DNA of 10,762 bases, from NCBI GenBank assembly GCA_002402165.1, contig NVVI01000036.1, positions 19,658 to 30,419 on the forward strand, given 5' to 3'. Source of the DNA: Flavobacteriales bacterium (lineage in GTDB: Bacteria; Bacteroidota; Bacteroidia; Flavobacteriales_E; Vicingaceae). A program made the position numbers and the translations under genes. This document shows positions 5,814 through 10,762 of the stretch, piece by piece. Each line of letters starts with the position of its first letter. Positions within the stretch are counted from its first letter, which is position 1. The notes beneath the pieces are model-generated. The model worked only from the letters and a program-made list of their open reading frames with translations. It searched no databases and was not told where the DNA came from.

Positions 5814-7598
5814 CTATCTTCTCTTTCTTCTTTCTCTAAAGTTTCTTCCTCCACCGCCTGAAGAACCTCCACTACTTCTTCTATCTCCTCCTCCACTTCT
5901 TCTATCCCCACTTCTTCCATTTCTATTTCTTCCACGGTCTCCACCTCTTCCACCACCACGTTCTCCCATAGGTTTATCTTGAGAGAATTCTACTCTTATG
6001 TCTCTGTCTTCAATATTCTTTCCATTCATAGCACTTATCAATCGCTCACCAACTCCTTCATCAACACCCATAAACGAAAAGCTGTCAAATAAATCTATCT
6101 TTCCTACTGAGCCACCATCAACTCCAGATTGATTACAGATAAATCCTAATAGTTGACCTTTGTTTTCAAAGCCATCCATTTTCCCAACATTAATAAACAC
6201 TCTATTAGTATTTGTTTCTCCTGTTCTTCTTCTCCCTGAGCTTTCGTTATCTCTCCCTTTTCTCATCTTGCTTGGATCAACATTAATGTCACCCGCTTTT
6301 TCGTAAGCTTTTAAGAAACGATTAAATTCTACTGATACAAATCGTTCAATCAACTCTTCTTTACTATAATCTTTTAAGCTTTCATGAATTTGAGCCACAA
6401 AAGGAGCAATTCCTTTTTCATTTACCTCAACTTCTTCTACGTTTTTAATCAGTTTCATTAATTGCATTCCACAAATATCCTGGCCAGAAGGAGCTTTAAC
6501 TAATTCTAACTTTTTACCAATTTGTTTCTCTACCAATTTAATTTTCCCAGATTTAGCTGGAGCAATTAACGCAATAGAAATTCCTGATTTACCTGCTCTT
6601 GCTGTTCTACCACTTCGGTGAGTATAACTTTCAATCTCATCAGGTAAATCGTAATGAAATACATGGGTAATATCATCAACATCTATCCCTCTGGCTGCAA
6701 CATCAGTTGCTACTAATATTTGTATGGTCTTCTTTCTAAATTTCCCCATTACTGTATCACGTTGTCCTTGAGATAAATCTCCGTGCAATGCATCTGCATT
6801 GTAACCATCATTCATTAGCTTGGCAGCAACTTCCTGTGTATCTCTTCTAGTTCTACAAAACACTAAACCAAATAACCCAGGATAATGATCAATAAATCTT
6901 CTTAACGCATAATATTTGTCTCTTCCTTGTACCAAACAAAATTTGTGGTCAATATTTGCTGCACTACTATTTTTAGTTCCAACAGTAACTTTAATTGGAT
7001 CTTCCATATAGTTACTTGCAATACGCTCAACATCTCTCGGCATAGTGGCAGAAAACAACCATGTTCTTTTAAAAGCTGGCGTAGATTCTAAAATCTCATT
7101 AATATCTTCTTTAAAACCCATGTTTAGCATTTCATCGGCTTCATCTAATACTACCTTAGAAACGCTATCAAATTTTAATGCTTTTCTGTTAATTAAATCT
7201 ATTGTTCTACCTGGAGTTCCAACAATAATATTTGCTCCTTTTTTAATGGCTCTAATTTGATCTTGAATACTCGCACCACCGTAAACAGCAACTATATTTA
7301 CACCATTAGCGTATTTAGCATACTGAGTCATTTCTTTGGCAATTTGTATGCACAATTCACGAGTAGGACAAAGTATTAATCCTTGTATTGCTCTGTACTC
7401 TATATCAACTTGCTGAATCATTGGTAAGCCAAACGCAGCAGTTTTACCTGTTCCTGTTTGTGCTAAACCAACGTAATCTCTCTCCGTATCCAATAAAGGT
7501 GGAATAGATTTTTCTTGAATTTCTGAAGGCTTCTCAAAGCCCATTTCTGTTACTGCTTTAAGCAAGTCATCGCTTAAACCTAAGTCTTTAAATGTCAT
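5814..7598 (-). CDS. deaD: DEAD-box ATP-dependent RNA helicase with DbpA-type RNA-binding domain and RGG-rich tail
   Basis: Cytosolic RNA-remodelling enzyme of 594 residues; DeaD/CsdA-type family members act in ribosome assembly and cold adaptation. All helicase motifs are present in order: Q motif around FEKPSEIQ (21-28), AQTGTGKT (46-53), PTREL (78-82), TPGR (128-131), DEAD (152-155), SAT (183-185), VFCRTRR (246-252), ATDVAARGID (297-306) and HRSGRTAR (327-334). A compact RNA-binding domain of the DbpA type lies at about 464-539 (NRVFINVGKMDGF to IRVEFSQ). The last ~50 residues are almost only Gly, Arg, Ser, Asn and Asp with GGGRGGDRGR-like repeats, a disordered RNA-binding tail. The start MTFKDLGLSDDLL is the normal family start. 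A promoter and structured leader lie upstream. The choice between deaD and a paralogue such as rhlE rests on the C-terminal domain, which favours DeaD. Confidence 0.93.
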   Translation of the reverse strand: MTFKDLGLSDDLLKAVTEMGFEKPSEIQEKSIPPLLDTERDYVGLAQTGTGKTAAFGLPMIQQVDIEYRAIQGLILCPTRELCIQIAKEMTQYAKYANGVNIVAVYGGASIQDQIRAIKKGANIIVGTPGRTIDLINRKALKFDSVSKVVLDEADEMLNMGFKEDINEILESTPAFKRTWLFSATMPRDVERIASNYMEDPIKVTVGTKNSSAANIDHKFCLVQGRDKYYALRRFIDHYPGLFGLVFCRTRRDTQEVAAKLMNDGYNADALHGDLSQGQRDTVMGKFRKKTIQILVATDVAARGIDVDDITHVFHYDLPDEIESYTHRSGRTARAGKSGISIALIAPAKSGKIKLVEKQIGKKLELVKAPSGQDICGMQLMKLIKNVEEVEVNEKGIAPFVAQIHESLKDYSKEELIERFVSVEFNRFLKAYEKAGDINVDPSKMRKGRDNESSGRRRTGETNTNRVFINVGKMDGFENKGQLLGFICNQSGVDGGSVGKIDLFDSFSFMGVDEGVGERLISAMNGKNIEDRDIRVEFSQDKPMGERGGGRGGDRGRNRNGRSGDRRSGGGDRRSSGGSSGGGGRNFRERRKRR

Positions 7599-7606
7599 AA
7601 TCTATA

Positions 7607-7629
7607 TTTTATACCGAATTGGTATAAAA
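7607..7629 (-). promoter_or_regulatory. Hairpin directly upstream of the helicase start codon
   Basis: Perfect 9-bp inverted arms (7607-7615 and 7621-7629) flank a 5-base loop. In the mRNA this stem reads TTTTATACC / GGTATAAAA and ends 8 bases before the ATG, so it covers the ribosome-binding region. It is AT-rich and would melt easily, compatible with temperature-sensitive control of a cold-shock-type helicase, but that is inference. There is no T tract after it in either direction, so it is not a normal terminator. Confidence 0.5.
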
Positions 7630-7662
7630 CGTTTTAGCGGGACTTATTCGCTGGAGTGTTTT

Positions 7663-7674
7663 AACCAATTGGTT
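7663..7674. repeat. 12-bp perfect palindrome in the helicase leader
   Basis: AACCAATTGGTT is its own reverse complement. It lies in the predicted 5' untranslated region and shares ACCAATT with the start-proximal hairpin 40 bases downstream in the transcript. It may be a dimeric protein site or an RNA element; no known regulator is recognised. Confidence 0.4.
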
Positions 7675-7710
7675 GGTTCACAATGCTACCTCTTTTTTGT
7701 GTAGCGGCTG

Positions 7711-7742
7711 CAAAAGTGAGGCTTTTTATTGGAATCCCCAAA
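7711..7742 (-). promoter_or_regulatory. Predicted Bacteroidota-type promoter for the helicase gene
   Basis: On the minus strand TTTG (7742-7739), a 20-base spacer and CACTTTTG (7718-7711) match the TTTG / TAnnTTTG pattern with one mismatch in the -7 box. The next bases are CAGCCGC, a GC-rich stretch in otherwise AT-rich DNA. Transcription would start near 7705, leaving a leader of roughly 105 bases, longer than expected for this phylum. I see no coding sequence in the leader. Confidence 0.5.
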
Positions 7743-7784
7743 ATTATTAGACAAATAGTAAAATTAACACTTTGAGTTTCTCAT

Positions 7785-7857
7785 AAAAAAAGACGAACTT
7801 CGTTTAACAACAGTTTTATTGTCACATTAAAACGTGAAATAGAATGACGTTAAACGA
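7785..7857 (-). terminator. Probable 3' structure and terminator of ccsBA
   Basis: Reading in the direction of ccsBA, perfect 9-bp arms GTTAAACGA-type (7849-7857 with 7800-7808) enclose smaller pairings (TCAC/GTGA and GTTTTA/TAAAAC). A small ACGAAGTTCGT hairpin (7793-7803) follows and then seven T residues (complement of 7785-7791). The elements overlap, so the fold is not unique. The short stems are weak one by one, but the T tract right after the hairpin supports termination here, just ahead of the helicase promoter. Confidence 0.45.
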
Positions 7858-7861
7858 CAAC

Positions 7862-10762
7862 CTACTCCTTCACGTTTTCTCTATTCCTAATGTAGGCAAT
7901 GGCAGCTATCACTAAAATTACACCAACAGTAATGGGTACAAAGGTTGGTATTGGAACAGGATCTCCTGCTGCATAAGAATGTAAGCCCGATAAATAATAA
8001 TTTACTCCAAAATAAGTCATTAATACTACTCCTAACCCAACAATAGAAAGTAAATTAAACAAGAATTTTCCATTCGCTTTTGGAATAAAACGTAAGTGTA
8101 ATAGCATCGCATAAAATAATATAATTACCAACGCCCAAGTTTCTTTTGGATCCCAACCCCAATATCTACCCCAGCTTTCGTTTGCCCAAATACCACCTAA
8201 AAAAGTGCCAATAGCCGCCATAAATAGCCCTACCGTAATGGTCATTTCATTAATTAAGGTAAGCTCTTTTAGGGTGTCGTTTATTCTTATTTTGTTTTTG
8301 GCAGTTTTAATAATCATTAACAACAAATTGATAAAACCTAATAATGCTCCTAATCCCAAAAAGCCATAACTACCAGTAATTACTGCTACATGTATCATTA
8401 ACCAATACGATTTTAATACAGGAACCAAAGGAGTTATTTCGGGATCCATAAAATTAAGATGAGCTACCATTAAAATTAAAGAAGCTAAAATTGCTGTTGC
8501 AGCATTGGTCATCTTTGATTGTTTAGAAAAAACAAACCCTGCCAATATGGTTACAAAAGCGATGTATATCATAGATTCATAACCATTACTCCAAGGAGCA
8601 TGCCCAGAAATATACCATCTAGCCACCAAACCTCCTGTATGCATTAAAAACAAAACAAACAATCCAAAAGTTAATACATTAACAACTATTCGTTTCCATT
8701 TTTTCGCACTAAAAATATCTGAGAAAAGAAAAAACAACATTAGCAATCCAATTAAACCGTAATACATAAACAACTTCTTAAAAATACTAATCTCATTGTA
8801 TTTTATTTCTGCATCTATTTTGGCTTGTGCTGGAATCACATTAGCACCAAACTTGTGTTGGTAATCTACTATATGTTGCAAAGTACTATCAGCTAAGCTC
8901 CAATCATTAATCTTAAAACATTGAGAAATTGCATTAAAATACATTGGTATAATTGCTTTTACAAAAATAGAATCGTGCGTTATAAACTTTTTATAATCTG
9001 AACTGGTAAACCAAGTGTTGTTTGAATCTCTGTATTTTGGAAAAACCCTCATTAATGAACCCTGAAAAACCATATAACAAATGTTTACACGCTCATCTAC
9101 TTTAATTAGTTCTTTATCGTACTTGCTTTGTTCTGCAGGTTTTTTACGTTTTGCCTCATCTACTTCTTTGGCAATTATATAATTAAACTTCTTATCAAAA
9201 AAAGAAATAAAAGACACATAATGATTTTTAGCTCCAAGTTGTTTTTCCAATTCAGGATTACGCACCTTAATCATTTTTTCTGTTTGCCATTGGATTGGAT
9301 TCCACATCATTCCCAATAGTACTTGAGTAGGTAATTGTTCTTTATATTTTTCTTTACCGTAAAGCTTACGAAGTACTTCAGAAGCAAAGGTGTGTATCGG
9401 TTTTATTCTTCCTCCTTGATCTTGCACTAACAACCGAGCAAACTTATCTGCATGAGCTGCATTAATAACCTGTTCTTTTTCTGTAGTTGAAACTACATCA
9501 TGATTATGGCCTTCATGCTGTGCTGGTAAATTAGTAACCGACAGGGTAAATGCTATTAATAAGCTAACTATTACTTCTCTTTTAGCCCTTAATTTTTTAA
9601 TGCTTTTACGCAAAGAAGTAAATCTTGATTTTTTCATCATTAATGTGAGAAGCATTCCTAAAAACAAGAAGAAATAACCAATATAGGTGACGATTGTTCC
9701 CCAGAAATCGTGATTTACAGATAACACTGTTCCTAATTCATCTTGATCATAAGATGATTGAAAAAAGCGGTAACCATCATAATCCAATACGTTATTCATG
9801 AAGATTCGTTGATCGAATTCAACTCCTCCAAAACGATTATCCAATAAAGTTACCTCACTAGCAAAAGATGAAGGGCTCATAGATCCTGGATATTTCTCCA
9901 TTTCAAAATCATTTAGTCTGATGTTAAAAGGAGTAATAATTTTTTTAGAACCATACACCAATGAAAAATTCAAATCATTTAGTTGGAAAATTGTGTGGTT
10001 TGAAGTATAGCCTTGTCCTCCAAAAAGAATTACCTCTCTTTTTATCTCATTACAAGTTACATCAACAATTAAAACATCCTCCCCGCTTTTATTTTCTTTT
10101 GAAGCAATTATTTGCTTTATAATTACATTTTGGTGTACCGTTTTAAAGACAAATTGAACATTATCAATCGTGTATAACCTTCTATTCTTAAACTCTTGAA
10201 TGGTGTCTTTTTTTATTACAGCAGTACTTTGATCATCCATACTCATGTAATCAATATCATACGGAGAAACAATAATTAAGCCTGTATCTGTTTCACTAAT
10301 CTTAATAGATTCTGCTATTGAATTGTCATTAAACGCAACAGGAAAGTTGCCAAAAAACCTAGTTTGACCACTTTCTATAAATCGAGAGAGTCTCCCTCCT
10401 TTACCAACTGTAACTATCTCAATAATGGTTTTTCCCTGTCCGTCCGGCAGGCGGGCATTTTCTGAAGGAACTACAGTATCAATAGAATTGGGAATAAAAC
10501 TCTTGTAGCTTACCTCAATTTTATTTCCTTTAAAATTAAATTTCTCTTTAAATTTTGTATTGTACTTAGGATTTAAGTAAAGTTTTTTATCATAAGTTAA
10601 TTGGTCAACCTTATCATCAACCTTAAATTGTAAATATGCATCACTAGAAATAATAGTATTACTTACTTCACCTTCTCTAATATGCATTGAGCCTTCAAAA
10701 CTGATGTATCGAGTAATTCCTGCTCCAATAATAATTATAATAAAAGCAAAATGAAACATCAA
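7862..10762 (-). CDS. ccsBA: Fused ResB-CcsA (system II) cytochrome c synthetase, 5' end cut by window
   Basis: Inner-membrane enzyme that exports heme and joins it to CXXCH motifs of apocytochromes c. The frame is open to the right edge; the visible 966 residues begin inside an early ResB helix, so roughly the first helices are missing. ResB part: helix FHFAFIIIIIGAGITRY (3-19), a periplasmic domain to about 350, then a helix at 354-376. A linking helix (about 396-413), a histidine-rich HEGHNHD patch (416-422) and a second periplasmic region to about 660 follow. CcsA part: several helices from 664 on, GHAPWSNGYE (720-729), the heme-handling WWD motif WGRYWGWDPKETW (864-876), and HSYAAGDPVP (928-937). 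Candidate heme ligands by analogy with characterised CcsBA are His4, His721, His889 and His928. The ResB loop contains a GC-rich insert at about residues 101-110. The T-rich structure after the stop probably ends the transcript. Confidence 0.93.
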   Translation of the reverse strand: MMFHFAFIIIIIGAGITRYISFEGSMHIREGEVSNTIISSDAYLQFKVDDKVDQLTYDKKLYLNPKYNTKFKEKFNFKGNKIEVSYKSFIPNSIDTVVPSENARLPDGQGKTIIEIVTVGKGGRLSRFIESGQTRFFGNFPVAFNDNSIAESIKISETDTGLIIVSPYDIDYMSMDDQSTAVIKKDTIQEFKNRRLYTIDNVQFVFKTVHQNVIIKQIIASKENKSGEDVLIVDVTCNEIKREVILFGGQGYTSNHTIFQLNDLNFSLVYGSKKIITPFNIRLNDFEMEKYPGSMSPSSFASEVTLLDNRFGGVEFDQRIFMNNVLDYDGYRFFQSSYDQDELGTVLSVNHDFWGTIVTYIGYFFLFLGMLLTLMMKKSRFTSLRKSIKKLRAKREVIVSLLIAFTLSVTNLPAQHEGHNHDVVSTTEKEQVINAAHADKFARLLVQDQGGRIKPIHTFASEVLRKLYGKEKYKEQLPTQVLLGMMWNPIQWQTEKMIKVRNPELEKQLGAKNHYVSFISFFDKKFNYIIAKEVDEAKRKKPAEQSKYDKELIKVDERVNICYMVFQGSLMRVFPKYRDSNNTWFTSSDYKKFITHDSIFVKAIIPMYFNAISQCFKINDWSLADSTLQHIVDYQHKFGANVIPAQAKIDAEIKYNEISIFKKLFMYYGLIGLLMLFFLFSDIFSAKKWKRIVVNVLTFGLFVLFLMHTGGLVARWYISGHAPWSNGYESMIYIAFVTILAGFVFSKQSKMTNAATAILASLILMVAHLNFMDPEITPLVPVLKSYWLMIHVAVITGSYGFLGLGALLGFINLLLMIIKTAKNKIRINDTLKELTLINEMTITVGLFMAAIGTFLGGIWANESWGRYWGWDPKETWALVIILFYAMLLHLRFIPKANGKFLFNLLSIVGLGVVLMTYFGVNYYLSGLHSYAAGDPVPIPTFVPITVGVILVIAAIAYIRNRENVKE
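10434..10457. repeat. GC-rich imperfect palindrome inside the ccsBA coding sequence
   Basis: About 24 bases centred on TCCGGCAGGCGGGC are strongly GC-rich within AT-rich surroundings. The centre CCGG is flanked by partly complementary CCTGTCCG and CAGGCGGG arms. It is read in frame as ARLPDGQG in the periplasmic ResB loop. It resembles CCTGCC/GGCAGG palindromes that I recall as dispersed elements in Bacteroidota genomes; multi-copy status cannot be shown from one window. Confidence 0.5.

Noticed and set aside
5747..5959. Minus-strand reading frame of 70 codons with Glu/Val repeats and an HCEERSN tail
   Set aside because: It is the shifted frame of the low-complexity Gly/Arg tail of the helicase running into the palindromic repeat. 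The HCEERSN peptide is a typical artefact of that repeat family.
7045..7260. Plus-strand 71-codon frame opposite the helicase
   Set aside because: It is wholly antisense to conserved helicase motifs, has no own promoter or family resemblance, and is a shadow frame.
9128..9319. Plus-strand 63-codon frame opposite ccsBA
   Set aside because: It is antisense to the periplasmic part of CcsBA and has a hydrophobic and basic composition typical of complement reads of AT-rich genes.
1..10762. CRISPR array, tRNA or rRNA genes, integrase or transposase, phage or defence genes
   Set aside because: I looked for spaced direct repeats, tRNA-like folds and recognisable mobile or defence proteins on both strands and saw none; nearly all sequence is taken by the conserved genes listed.

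Overview
The window is AT-rich, gene-dense chromosomal DNA from a member of the Bacteroidota, most likely a flavobacterium-like lineage. Several things point there. Promoter candidates are of the TTTG / TAnnTTTG type. Start codons have A/T-rich leaders with no clear Shine-Dalgarno sequence. A cytochrome c synthetase of the long ResB-CcsA fusion type is present. The formiminotransferase-cyclodeaminase is fused, and the DEAD-box helicase ends in a glycine/arginine-rich tail. The lineage call is inference from protein style and has not been tested by search.

Layout, plus strand first. At 2-1795 is the 3' part of an SLC12/APC-type cation-chloride cotransporter-like protein, cut by the left edge. 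At 1813-2367 is a TlpA/ResA-like thioredoxin lipoprotein, probably co-transcribed with it. At 2433-4127 is a bifunctional glutamate formimidoyltransferase / formimidoyl-THF cyclodeaminase. At 4139-4549 is a small exported cupin, joined to the previous gene through four copies of an ATGAT repeat. Positions 4550-4721 form a regulatory gap with repeats and a good promoter. An HU-family DNA-binding protein lies at 4722-4997 with a strong intrinsic terminator. A SpoU/TrmH-family rRNA/tRNA 2'-O-methyltransferase lies at 5058-5741 and starts only 12 bases after that terminator.

A perfect 26-bp inverted repeat of a dispersed-element type (5745-5806) separates the converging plus- and minus-strand genes. 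On the minus strand are a DeaD/DbpA-like RNA helicase (5814-7598) with a promoter and a roughly 105-nt structured leader, and then, upstream of it, the ccsBA cytochrome c maturation gene (7862-10762), which runs off the right edge. The 263-bp gap between the two holds the ccsBA 3' structure and the helicase promoter and leader.

Functionally this is mostly housekeeping: ion transport, histidine/folate one-carbon metabolism, nucleoid structure, RNA modification and remodelling, and c-type cytochrome assembly. I do not see a defence island, biosynthetic cluster, phage or other new multi-gene system. The items worth a second look are small-scale: the ATGAT tandem repeat at a stop/start junction, the repeat-rich HU promoter region, the terminator next to the methyltransferase start, the dispersed-type palindrome, the helicase leader, and a GC-rich palindromic patch read in frame inside ccsBA.
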